Assembly (NCBI RefSeq): GCF_001956295.1
Contig: NZ_MRTD01000011.1
Span: forward strand, 186,001-250,000
Direction of reading: 5' to 3'
Length of the DNA stretch: 64,000 bases
Source of the DNA: Paenibacillus sp. FSL A5-0031
GTDB lineage: Bacteria; Bacillota; Bacilli; Paenibacillales; Paenibacillaceae
Part shown: piece by piece, positions 1 to 7,779 of the stretch
Numbering within the stretch: position 1 is the stretch's first letter
Layout: the number at the start of each line of letters is the position of its first letter
Position numbers and translations under genes: made by a program
The notes under the pieces: model-generated
Databases searched by the model: none
What the model was told of the DNA's origin: nothing
Seen by the model: only the letters and a program-made list of their open reading frames with translations

Positions 1-1
1 C

Positions 2-232
2 GCTTCGTTAGTGCAGAGCAAGCAGCCTGCATATGGCGGCGGCCTGTCTGTAGTACCTGTCTATTTGTCTAAAGGTTTGGAATTCGATGCGGTTTTGGTA
101 GCAGATGCGAGCGAGGAAGCTTATTCTGAGCTTGATGCGAAGCTATTGTACGTCGGATGCACGCGCGCCTTGCATAAGCTTAAGCTGTTTTATCGCGGAA
201 AACTCACATTACTGCTGGGCGACGAAGCTTAA
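2..232 (+). CDS. C-terminal end of HelD-type UvrD-family helicase (partial)
   Basis: Only the last 76 codons are in the window; the gene enters from the left edge, in frame from base 2. The fragment carries the end of a superfamily 1 helicase: KGLEFDAVLVAD matches helicase motif V, and LLYVGCTRA matches motif VI with its arginine finger. The ending after motif VI, with a short LFYRGKLTLLL tail, fits the HelD group, which removes stalled RNA polymerase from DNA, better than UvrD or PcrA, which have longer tails. That last assignment is inferred from a short fragment. The stop lies about 50 bp before modB. Confidence 0.7.
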   Translation, partial: ASLVQSKQPAYGGGLSVVPVYLSKGLEFDAVLVADASEEAYSELDAKLLYVGCTRALHKLKLFYRGKLTLLLGDEA

Positions 233-282
233 TTTCGATATAATAGGCAGCAACATAACGTCTATCCGGAGGCTACTTATTT

Positions 283-945
283 ATGAACTGGGACGAATGG
301 CTGCCGCCAGTATGGCTCTCTTTAAGAGTATCTATTATTGCTAGCATTATCGTTGCCATTATTGGAATGCTTGTAGCGCGCTTCATGTCACGGCATTCTT
401 TTAAAGGCAAAAGTATCGTAGAAACCTTCTTCATGCTTCCGCTGGTCCTTCCCCCAACCGTCGTTGGATTCATTCTTCTCATTACGCTTGGACGAGGGAG
501 TTGGATCGGTAAAGCATATGAGTGGTTATTTGCTCAGCCTATCGTTTTCTCATGGATCGCCGCGGTTATCGCGGCGGTCATTGTTGCGTTTCCGCTCGTT
601 TATCAGACGATGAAGGTTGGTTTTCTTTCCGTCGATCGCCATCTTGAGGATTCTGCACGTTCAGCAGGAGCCAGTGAGCTGCAGGTGCTGAGATATATCA
701 CGCTGCCGCTTGCTAAACGATCACTGACTACGGCATACTTGCTAGGATTTGCTCGAGGCCTTGGCGAGTTTGGCGCAACCTTGATGATTGCAGGAAATAT
801 ACCAGGTCGCACGCAGACAGTACCTACTGCTATTTACATCGCTGTTGAGACGGGTGAAATGGGAATGGCTTGGGCATGGACGATAGCTATTATTTCGTTC
901 TCTTTTGTCATGCTGCTGTTTACGGGACGCAAATTGGAACAATAA
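283..945 (+). CDS. modB: Molybdate ABC transporter permease ModB
   Basis: A 220-residue integral membrane protein with about five hydrophobic helices, the usual size for ModB. Residues about 122-190 hold the permease loop that contacts the ATPase (SAGASELQVLRYITLPLA) followed by RGLGEFGATLMIAGNIPGRT, which is highly characteristic of molybdate/tungstate permeases. It should form the membrane channel for molybdate uptake. The start ATG follows GGAGG at good distance. No modA (binding protein) or modC (ATPase) gene is next to it: the left neighbour is a helicase and the right neighbour an EcsC gene. It may use partners encoded outside the window. Molybdenum would be needed by the xanthine dehydrogenase encoded at 32-38 kb. 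Confidence 0.9.
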   Translation: MNWDEWLPPVWLSLRVSIIASIIVAIIGMLVARFMSRHSFKGKSIVETFFMLPLVLPPTVVGFILLITLGRGSWIGKAYEWLFAQPIVFSWIAAVIAAVIVAFPLVYQTMKVGFLSVDRHLEDSARSAGASELQVLRYITLPLAKRSLTTAYLLGFARGLGEFGATLMIAGNIPGRTQTVPTAIYIAVETGEMGMAWAWTIAIISFSFVMLLFTGRKLEQ

Positions 946-1010
946 TGTGAAGGACGAATCCGAATCCAGTTTTTCTGCGTATTACTTGCGGAGAAGGAGC
1001 GTGCCCGAAG

Positions 1011-1856
1011 ATGCCTACTGTCATGGATTCACCAGAAAATTTGAAATCTGCTTTGCTTGAAATAGAGAAATGGGAAAAAGATCAGAAGGATTTATGGTTT
1101 TGGGAAAAGCTTGGGCGTTTGCCATTTATGCTGCTCGACAAAATTACTCCAAAGTTTATACAGGAAAAACTAGGACTTGCAGTGGATGAGATCGGAAGCT
1201 ATATTCAAAATGGCGGGAAATATTTGATTTCGGAGCGTTCGGTTATTGATAAACTGCATCAAAATGCTGCTCAGAACGATGGGCTTCTTGGAGCCAATCA
1301 TGAAGAGACGACCATTAACGATGTGGCTGATATGCCGTTGTCTATTTTAAACTTAACTGCTGAGCAATTGGCATCCAGTCGTTCGAAAATGGCCACGCTT
1401 CAAGGGGCAACGACAGGAATTGGCGGCATTTTTACATTAGCGATCGATATTCCAGCAATACTCGGCTTATCGCTGAAGATCATTCAAGAAATTGCGATTT
1501 GCTACGGATTTGATCCAAAAAGCAAGGAAGAACGTGTATTTGCAGTTAAAGTAATGCAATTTGCTTCTTCAGATATTGTAGGAAAAAAAGCGATACTTGA
1601 TGAGCTCGGTGCTTATGAGGAAGTGAACCGAAGCAATCAAATGCTGTCGCAGCTGCAGGGCTGGAGTGAAGTGGTTGCTGTTTATCGGGACAATTTTGGC
1701 TGGAAGAAGCTATTTCAAATGATACCTGTGGCAGGCATGTTATTCGGAGCGTTCATCAATCGGGGCATGCTGAATGATGTTGCAGAAGCAGCAACCATGC
1801 TGTATCGGAAACGCAGAGTATTGATAAAGCTGGGGGAAAATGAGGCGAAAGCATAA
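1011..1856 (+). CDS. EcsC family protein
   Basis: A 281-residue protein of the EcsC family, named after the third gene of the Bacillus subtilis ecs operon; the molecular function of the family is poorly known. Visible are an amphipathic N-terminal segment (about 25-70), a glycine-rich hydrophobic patch around residues 130-165 (ATTGIGGIFTLAIDIPAILGLSL) that is the family hallmark, and a second hydrophobic segment near residue 240 (IPVAGMLFGAFINRG). These suggest membrane association without classical transmembrane spans. An AAGGAG site lies about 10 bp before the ATG. Its stop codon TAA overlaps the ATG of the nitric oxide synthase gene by one base, so the two are probably translationally coupled. 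Confidence 0.85.
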   Translation: MPTVMDSPENLKSALLEIEKWEKDQKDLWFWEKLGRLPFMLLDKITPKFIQEKLGLAVDEIGSYIQNGGKYLISERSVIDKLHQNAAQNDGLLGANHEETTINDVADMPLSILNLTAEQLASSRSKMATLQGATTGIGGIFTLAIDIPAILGLSLKIIQEIAICYGFDPKSKEERVFAVKVMQFASSDIVGKKAILDELGAYEEVNRSNQMLSQLQGWSEVVAVYRDNFGWKKLFQMIPVAGMLFGAFINRGMLNDVAEAATMLYRKRRVLIKLGENEAKA

Positions 1857-2950
1857 TGACGACGAGCAGCATGAGAAAGAACATAGCCGAGCAAGCGATT
1901 GCTTTCCTAGGTGAAGCATATTATGAGCTTGGAAAAACCGAAGAAGAAGCGAAGCGGCGAATTGATGAAGTGCTGAAGCAATTAGAGGATACTGGTTATT
2001 ATACACATACGTATGAAGAACTTAAGCATGGTGCAAAGATGGCGTGGCGGAACAATAACCGCTGTATCGGTCGATTGTTTTGGCAGACGCTGGAAGTATT
2101 CGATGCACGCGATATAGTGGATGAGCTAGACGCCGCAAAACGAATCTTCCAACATATGAGCTATGCAACAAATGGAGGTAGGATTAGGCCGGCTATTACG
2201 ATTTTTCCGGCCAGCCACTCCCAAAATAACGTAAGAATTTGGAATCATCAGCTCGTACGTTATGCAGGTTATAGCGAAGGAGACGCTATTATTGGCGATC
2301 CTGCCTCCGCACCCTTTACAGCTGTTTGTGAGAAGCTGGGCTGGAAGGGTGAAGGTACTCGATTTGACGTGCTTCCGCTAGTCATTTCGCTTTCTGGGAA
2401 ATCGCCTAAATGGTATGAGCTGCCTAAAGAGAACGTGCTGGAGGTTGCGTTGACGCATCCTGAGAATCAGGAGTTCGAGCAGCTCGCATTGCAGTGGTAC
2501 GCCGTTCCTTTTATATCCGATATGGAGCTTGAAATTGGTGGAATCATGTATAAGGCTGCTCCTTTTAATGGATGGTACATGGGTACAGAAATCGGAGCGA
2601 GAAACCTATCGGACACCAGTCGCTATAATCAGCTGCCGAATGTTGCAAAGCTTTTTCAATTTGATATGTCAACGAATACTTCGTTATGGAAGGACCGTGC
2701 TTTAACGGAGCTAAATGTAGCTGTACTGCATTCATTCAAAAAGCAGGGCGTCAGCATTGTTGACCATCATACAGCATCGGAGCAGTTTCTACGTTTTGAG
2801 AAGCAAGAGCAGGAGCAGGGGAGAGCAGTGACCGGTCGTTGGTCATGGCTTATACCGCCTATGTCACCCGCTACAACGGGCATATGGCATCGCAGCTTTG
2901 ATGATACGGAACGAACGCCTGCTTATCGAGCACAAGCTGCTCCATATTAA
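1856..2950 (+). CDS. nos: Bacterial nitric oxide synthase oxygenase
   Basis: A 364-residue protein matching the oxygenase domain of nitric oxide synthases and the usual length of Bacillus bNOS, with no attached reductase. It oxidises L-arginine to citrulline and NO using haem, tetrahydrobiopterin or folate, and borrowed electron donors. WRNNNRCIGR (residues about 63-72) supplies the cysteine haem ligand. GWYMGTEIGARNL contains the glutamate that binds arginine. HHTASEQF and WSWLIPPMSPATTGIWH form the C-terminal pterin and dimer region. Start codon ATG overlaps the stop of the EcsC gene. In bacilli bNOS-derived NO protects against oxidative stress and some antibiotics. A strong terminator follows, so the transcription unit ends here. 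Confidence 0.95.
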   Translation: MTTSSMRKNIAEQAIAFLGEAYYELGKTEEEAKRRIDEVLKQLEDTGYYTHTYEELKHGAKMAWRNNNRCIGRLFWQTLEVFDARDIVDELDAAKRIFQHMSYATNGGRIRPAITIFPASHSQNNVRIWNHQLVRYAGYSEGDAIIGDPASAPFTAVCEKLGWKGEGTRFDVLPLVISLSGKSPKWYELPKENVLEVALTHPENQEFEQLALQWYAVPFISDMELEIGGIMYKAAPFNGWYMGTEIGARNLSDTSRYNQLPNVAKLFQFDMSTNTSLWKDRALTELNVAVLHSFKKQGVSIVDHHTASEQFLRFEKQEQEQGRAVTGRWSWLIPPMSPATTGIWHRSFDDTERTPAYRAQAAPY

Positions 2951-2979
2951 GCAAATAATGTATGAAATGTAGTAAGATA

Positions 2980-3028
2980 AATAGAGGAATGTTAGTTCAT
3001 GAATTGGGCTAATCTCCTCTATTTTTTT
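2980..3028 (+). terminator. Rho-independent terminator after nos
   Basis: Inverted repeat AATAGAGGA ... TCCTCTATT with a partly paired inner region (TTAG/CTAA), followed directly by a run of seven T. It sits 30 bp after the nos stop. Confidence 0.8.
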
Positions 3029-3136
3029 ATTTTAAGCATGTGGAGGTCAAATTTTAAGATGAACTGGCTTTTTCAGAGAAAATTATGAATGCTTGATTGT
3101 TTTAATAGGAGACTTAAAAAATAAGGAGGCTCTTTT

Positions 3137-3511
3137 ATGGGAAAATTTATTAGTCATGTACAGATTCCAGTGAAAAACTTGGAGGAAGCAGCTTTATGGT
3201 ATATTACCAATCTCGATTGTACGTTACATGCTAATTTCGGTAAATTTGCTATTATAGGCTTTAAGGAAGATAAAACACATATCTTTTTATGGCAGTCTTC
3301 AGATAAGGAATCATCAACGTTTTCAGTTAACGGTGAACCGTTTCCAAGCATCGGATTTCAGGTAGAGGATATGGATGAGCTTTGCAGAAAGCTATCTGAA
3401 GCCGGCGTTAAGGTACACGGTAACCCACAAGCACCGCCAGGCGAGGAAGGTAGAAGGTTTTTGAAGTTTTTTGATCCTGATGGCAATATGTTGGTTGCAC
3501 ATACTATTTAG
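3137..3511 (+). CDS. VOC (glyoxalase/bleomycin-resistance fold) family protein
   Basis: A 124-residue single-domain protein with the betaalphabetabetabeta repeats of the vicinal oxygen chelate fold: KFISHVQIPVKNLEEAALWY at the start, IGFQVEDMDELCRKLSEAGVKV in the middle and FFDPDGNMLVAHTI at the end. The terminal FxDPDGN is the family signature. Members bind a metal and act on many substrates (glyoxal adducts, fosfomycin, bleomycin, catechols); the substrate cannot be read from sequence. An AAGGAGG site lies 8 bp before the ATG. It is a single-gene unit between two terminators. Confidence 0.85.
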   Translation: MGKFISHVQIPVKNLEEAALWYITNLDCTLHANFGKFAIIGFKEDKTHIFLWQSSDKESSTFSVNGEPFPSIGFQVEDMDELCRKLSEAGVKVHGNPQAPPGEEGRRFLKFFDPDGNMLVAHTI

Positions 3512-3594
3512 GAATGTTAATTTTGGTAAACTGTAACCAACTGATAGACTTTTAATAGCTGACGTTAAATGATATTTGAATCATACATTTGGAT

Positions 3595-3625
3595 GAGCAG
3601 GCGCTAATCGGCCTGCTCTTTCTAT
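3595..3625 (+). terminator. Hairpin terminator (repeated GAGCAGGC type)
   Basis: GAGCAGGC-GCTAATCG-GCCTGCTC followed by TTTCT. A nearly identical hairpin recurs at 15334-15358. It lies about 85 bp after the VOC gene stop. Confidence 0.7.
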
Positions 3626-3770
3626 TGGCCATAACGATTTCTAATAAAAGCTTACATCTAGCAAATCTGTGCAGGTGATCCCCAAAAATCAAGCAACATA
3701 AAATTATTAATATACGTCGAAGTAGATGTGTGTACTTTTAATTTGACTGTTAGAGAGGCAGGGGGTTCTC

Positions 3771-4256
3771 GTGCAAAAGCTTGTCTGCATTGTATTGTTT
3801 ATTGCGGTTTGTCTATCTGGTTGTTCCACAAAGTCTGATCCCGCAGCGTCAGACCGAATTTCCGAAAATACTGTAGTTGAAGCAAATTTGCCATTGGCGC
3901 AATTGCCAGTGAATGAGATAAAGGACATTGTTATCATAGAACCTGATGGCATAGATTTAGAGCAAATGCCTAAACCATTAGCGACGCTTACCGAGAAAAA
4001 TGAATTTCAAGCATTTTCAGATGCAATAAAAGATGCGGTTAGAGCTACAGGGGAGGTTGTTGCTATCGGACCGAACTACGACATATCCGTCGTAAAATAT
4101 GCATCCTCGGAGCAACGATTTCGATACTGGAATAGCAAACCTCTAAAAATGATTACAGATCTTGAAGTACAAAAGTCATATTTCTTAAGTGAAGAAGCGA
4201 TCAATCAAATTGATGAGTTAATCAACAAGCGGCTGACAAATGGTGTAAAGGATTAG
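3771..4256 (+). CDS. Hypothetical lipoprotein
   Basis: A 161-residue protein starting at GTG after a GA-rich ribosome binding site. Residues 1-18 form a signal peptide ending in the lipobox LSGC (VCLSGCSTKSD), so the mature protein should be lipid-anchored on the outer face of the membrane. The rest is mixed charged and hydrophobic with no recognised domain; YDISVVKYASSEQRFRYWN and a C-terminal helix NQIDELINKRL stand out. It could be a small secreted-regulator or sensor-type lipoprotein, but function is unknown. It stands alone between a terminator and the kinase-like gene. Confidence 0.75.
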   Translation: MQKLVCIVLFIAVCLSGCSTKSDPAASDRISENTVVEANLPLAQLPVNEIKDIVIIEPDGIDLEQMPKPLATLTEKNEFQAFSDAIKDAVRATGEVVAIGPNYDISVVKYASSEQRFRYWNSKPLKMITDLEVQKSYFLSEEAINQIDELINKRLTNGVKD

Positions 4257-4373
4257 GTTAACAATGATCTGAACAATTAACTGAACGAGGCAGCAGGTAG
4301 GATGACAGCCTTGCCGTGCTACTTTGAGGTTTAGTTCGATTTATTTTAAGGGGAAAATGGAGGCATTACAAAG

Positions 4374-4880
4374 GTGAGGAAAAATATGAATATCGTACTA
4401 ATTGGTATGTCAGGTGCGGGTAAAAGCACTTTAGGTGTGCTGCTTGCAAAAGCTTTAGGAATGGATTTCATCGATACAGATCTTGTTATTCAACAACAAG
4501 AAGGTAGGCTGCTGCAAGAAATAATTGATCATGATGGTATCGACAAATTTATGGAAACCGAAGAGAAAATCGTTTCTGAATTGGAACTGGAAAATTGTAT
4601 TATTTCTACAGGTGGAAGTGTTATCTATTCAAATAAAGCTATGAATGCCCTGAAACAGGTTGGGCACATTGTTTATTTGCATGTCCCATATGAAGAAATT
4701 CAAAGGCGGCTCATAAACATAACAACTAGAGGGATTGTAATGAAGAAGGGAAATAGCCTGAAGGACGTTTATGAGGAAAGAGTGCCGCTATACATGAAGT
4801 ATAGTGATAGAACTTTTGATTGCTCAAATAAGGATATCGAACATTGTGTTAGCGAAATTATAGAGAGCATGAAGAAATAA
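4374..4880 (+). CDS. Shikimate kinase-like P-loop kinase (divergent)
   Basis: A 168-residue protein with the AroK fold. Visible are the Walker A motif GMSGAGKST (residues 11-19), the DTD motif (MDFIDTDLVIQQ) and STGGSV, which corresponds to the substrate-binding GG turn. The C-terminal ERVPLYMKYSD matches the adenine/lid end of shikimate kinases. Length fits the family. However, the shikimate-binding FRxxE motif reads FMETE, so its arginine is replaced by methionine. The lid region TTRGIVMKKGNSLKDVYEERVPLY is also atypical. It may phosphorylate something other than shikimate. The start could be GTG 4374 (GGAGG 10 bp upstream) or ATG 4386 (GGTGAGG 5-6 bp upstream). It is not in an aro operon. 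Confidence 0.75.
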   Translation: MRKNMNIVLIGMSGAGKSTLGVLLAKALGMDFIDTDLVIQQQEGRLLQEIIDHDGIDKFMETEEKIVSELELENCIISTGGSVIYSNKAMNALKQVGHIVYLHVPYEEIQRRLINITTRGIVMKKGNSLKDVYEERVPLYMKYSDRTFDCSNKDIEHCVSEIIESMKK

Positions 4881-5016
4881 AGGAGCAAAATAGTGCACCT
4901 AATGTTTAACATTTATTACATAATTACTCGTGTGAGGGGAGTAGAAACAGCTTGAGGCCGTACGGGAGAATCATATTCATCTCATTTCGGGCCATGCTGA
5001 AGATGATAGATGATTG

Positions 5017-5943
5017 CTATATCGTATTTTTAAGCTCTTTCGCCTGCATATCCAGCTGCCGCGCCGCTTCCCCAATGCTCATGAATTCATCGACAGCCCG
5101 TTGAATGCGCAGCTGGCTTTCCGCAACGACCTCTTGTGATAGTTTGGTGCCGTTTACGACCTCTTGAACATGGTTTACGATATCTTCTACATACCCATTT
5201 ACTTCTTTGGTTGCTTCCTGGACTTCACCAGCTAGCTTGCGGACCTCTATCGCGACCACATTGAAGCCCCGGCCATGCTCACCGGCATGTGCTGCTTCGA
5301 TTGCCGCATTTAAAGATAAAATATTCGTTTGCGAAGCAATATCGCGGATGGTACGAACGATTTTACGAATGAAGCTTGTTTGTTGTTCCAGCAGGTGAAG
5401 GACAGTCATATTATCGCTTGCACCTACAGCCACTCTTTCAATAGCCGCTTCCACTTCTTGGCTGTGTGATATCCCTTCTTGGGCACGGCCGAGCAGCTCC
5501 TCGGACATTTTCAGCAAATTCTCTGTCATCTGAGAAGTAGCCTGCTCGCGGGCATTAATATCGGTTGCCATTTTTAAAATCGCAATGACTCTGCCTTCTT
5601 CGTCCCTAACCGGCATGTAAGTGGCCTCCAGCCAAATTGCATTTCCGGTTTTTGTAATCCGCAAAATTTTATTCTGAAAAGGTAGTCCATTGCGCAAGTC
5701 TTCCCAGAGTTTGGCATACGCAGTGCTATTCACAAATTGTTGCGAACAAAATTGCTTATGCAGCATGCCTGGCATCTCTGTGGAGTGATATCCCATGGCT
5801 TGCGCAAAATTTTCGTTTGCCCATAAAACCTTCCCTTGAACATCGAATTCAATCATGGCGAGCGACTGCTCAATAGCTGTAAGAACAGCTCGCTTGTCCA
5901 ATACCTGGGTACTCGTATGTAGCATGGTGTTACGTTCTGTCAT
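5017..5943 (-). CDS. Soluble PAS-domain methyl-accepting chemotaxis protein
   Basis: A 308-residue protein with no transmembrane segment, so a cytoplasmic chemoreceptor. Residues about 25-125 form a PAS domain (SLAMIEFDVQGKVLWANENFAQAMGY) followed by the PAC segment KTGNAIWLEATYMPVRDEEGRVIAI. PAS domains often bind haem, flavin or small ligands. Residues about 165-300 are the MCP signalling hairpin, with the conserved tip around residues 196-225 (IVRTIRDIASQTNILSLNAAIEAA) that binds CheA and CheW. No separate CheB/CheR tail is seen. The preferred start is the ATG at 5943, because AAGGAG lies just ahead of it and inside the first codons of any longer reading. It is transcribed divergently from the DUF3900 gene. 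Confidence 0.9.
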   Translation of the reverse strand: MTERNTMLHTSTQVLDKRAVLTAIEQSLAMIEFDVQGKVLWANENFAQAMGYHSTEMPGMLHKQFCSQQFVNSTAYAKLWEDLRNGLPFQNKILRITKTGNAIWLEATYMPVRDEEGRVIAILKMATDINAREQATSQMTENLLKMSEELLGRAQEGISHSQEVEAAIERVAVGASDNMTVLHLLEQQTSFIRKIVRTIRDIASQTNILSLNAAIEAAHAGEHGRGFNVVAIEVRKLAGEVQEATKEVNGYVEDIVNHVQEVVNGTKLSQEVVAESQLRIQRAVDEFMSIGEAARQLDMQAKELKNTI

Positions 5944-6193
5944 GTCGAGATTCTCCTTCATTCGTTCGAATGCTTATAGTAAGCAAAAATAGCCTTCACA
6001 ACATTCTACAAACATTGTACATGTTGTGCAAGATATTATTATCAAGGGTTTGAAATGCACTTGGAACATGTTTGAAATTCTATCAGATTCAGATGCGAGA
6101 TTAATGTGATTGGCTCTCTCATCTGATGTCGCGAAGAGGCGAGATATGCTATTCTAAGTAGATGACATCAGCTTGCTTGGAGGAATTATAAAC

Positions 6194-7342
6194 GTGGATT
6201 TTAATATGCAATATTTATCCTTTTTCGTTATTCATACCGATGGTGAAGAGAGTGCCGCATCATCAGGAAAACGGTTTAAACATTATCAGACTTTAGAAGA
6301 GGACACGTATGAAGATAGTGAAATTCAAAGGTTTTTGGATGATGAATTTAAACGGATCGTCAAAAGAAAAGTAGAGCGCAATCCAAACTCAGCAGGCGCG
6401 CCAACGAAGATTGGACGATTTATGGTTGAGCCCGGTTATGAACTCGGCAGCAATCAGAACTACAATTTATTTCAGCGGCTGCGTGACGCGGATTCAAAGG
6501 AGCGCTTTATCGGCATTGCCGACGAGCTCGTTCGAATCTACATGGATACGAGTGCAGTAAGGGGAGGCGCATTTATTATTGCGTTATCCAAGCTTAATAC
6601 GTATTTCGATGAGCCGTTTTTATTTTTGCTGAAATGTGATTTTGAGCCTAAGATTGCTCGTATTTCAGATGAAAAAAGCTTAATCTCCCAGGTGGAGATG
6701 GCAATATCTGCTCGCAGCATCAAATCGATTCAGTATCCGCATATGCCGGAGGAGGGCATGCTAGAGAATTGGGAGCTAAAAATTCATCAGGCATCGCATG
6801 CACGTTATTTTGAAGATTTCTTAAAATATGTTTCTTATGAGAAGCCTTTGCCTGAGGTCATGGGTGAGCAAGTGGTGGAGATGGTTCATCAATATATTGC
6901 GGATAAGTGGCAAGAGGATGAAAGCTCAGAGCGCCGTGAGGAGGAAAATGCGGTTGAGGTGTGGGCGGCAAGCGAGAAGCGCGACCTTCAGGAGTGGTGG
7001 ACGCCTGAGCAGGTAGAAGTTGCAGCTGCGGCATTAGTTGAGCAGAAGCCGGATTTACCTTTTACATTTAAACTAGGCGACGTTACTGTAAAAGGACTGC
7101 TTGCTGACTTTGGCGACAGCATCCATTTTGCCAAACATAATGGACGTTACGTCGTCGTAATTGAAGGTGATTCCTTCCAATTCGATAAGGGCATGTCGCC
7201 GGTTGAGCTCGTCCAGCCGCTTGATCTGGTTGATGTTATGCCGCGTATCGGAAGCAAGAAGCCTGCTGAGGATGCGGATTCCGGATATAGCTACACCCCT
7301 GCTGGAGAAGGCACAGGCAATAACGATGATGTTCCATGGTAA
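6194..7342 (+). CDS. DUF3900 domain-containing protein
   Basis: A 382-residue cytoplasmic protein that I recognise as the DUF3900 family of Bacillus and relatives; function unknown. Characteristic stretches are MQYLSFFVIHTDGE near the start, FKHYQTLEEDTYEDSEIQ, VRGGAFIIALSKLN, and KIHQASHARYFEDFLKYV near residue 210. The C-terminal third (about 270-350) reads like a separate small beta domain (FTFKLGDVTVKGLLADFGDS), followed by a low-complexity acidic tail. Start GTG 6194 is chosen because TTGGAGGAA lies 8 bp upstream; the earlier in-frame TTG sits ahead of that site. The next gene, Lin0512, follows after 47 bp with its own ribosome binding site, so the pair may be co-transcribed. Confidence 0.8.
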   Translation: MDFNMQYLSFFVIHTDGEESAASSGKRFKHYQTLEEDTYEDSEIQRFLDDEFKRIVKRKVERNPNSAGAPTKIGRFMVEPGYELGSNQNYNLFQRLRDADSKERFIGIADELVRIYMDTSAVRGGAFIIALSKLNTYFDEPFLFLLKCDFEPKIARISDEKSLISQVEMAISARSIKSIQYPHMPEEGMLENWELKIHQASHARYFEDFLKYVSYEKPLPEVMGEQVVEMVHQYIADKWQEDESSERREEENAVEVWAASEKRDLQEWWTPEQVEVAAAALVEQKPDLPFTFKLGDVTVKGLLADFGDSIHFAKHNGRYVVVIEGDSFQFDKGMSPVELVQPLDLVDVMPRIGSKKPAEDADSGYSYTPAGEGTGNNDDVPW

Positions 7343-7389
7343 GTCATCTAGTACGTATGAAATTTCACTTTGAAGGAGAGGATATTTAA

Positions 7390-7749
7390 GTGGACAACTT
7401 ATTTTTTATAGAAATAGGCATGGGATGCGATCTACACGGTCAAAATATTACAAAGGCATCGGTGCGCGCGGTACAAAACGCGATTCATCATAACTCGATG
7501 CCCGGACTGCGATCCGTACTGCCAGGAGGAACGCTTGATAACATGAAGGTGCGGGTAAGGCTTGCACTTCCTTGTGATCATGAGCTTCTTGACGTTGAGC
7601 AGGTAAAAGCAGTGCTGCCGTATGGACAAGTGACTGTAGAAGTCATACACGGCGGCATGCTGACGACTAGCGGTGTAGTACTGCCGGACAAAGATGATAA
7701 AAACGATTTGATATACATCGTTAATGCATCAGTTGAGGTGGGCTACTAG
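7390..7749 (+). CDS. Lin0512 family protein
   Basis: A 119-residue protein of the Lin0512 family (a conserved hypothetical family of Firmicutes and some other bacteria). Recognisable features are FIEIGMGCDLHGQNITKA at the N-terminus, AIHHNSMPGL and the alternating IDxEQVKxxLPYGxVxVEVxxGG pattern. The family forms small alpha/beta assemblies; no enzymatic activity is established to my knowledge. Start GTG follows GAAGGAGAGG. It sits between the DUF3900 gene and the CBS-domain transporter gene, all on one strand with short gaps and no terminator, so an operon is likely. Confidence 0.8.
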   Translation: MDNLFFIEIGMGCDLHGQNITKASVRAVQNAIHHNSMPGLRSVLPGGTLDNMKVRVRLALPCDHELLDVEQVKAVLPYGQVTVEVIHGGMLTTSGVVLPDKDDKNDLIYIVNASVEVGY

Positions 7750-7779
7750 TAGCATCTCCATTGCAAAAGGGAGAAGACG

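Noticed and set aside
951..1010. Possible tRNA-like sequence near CGAATCCGAATCC
   Set aside because: It lacks the acceptor and anticodon stems; it is just the gap between modB and the EcsC gene.
6123..6171. Inverted repeat CTGATGTC / GACATCAG upstream of the DUF3900 gene
   Set aside because: Arms of 8 bp are 33 bp apart and no regulator or second copy supports it; it could be chance.
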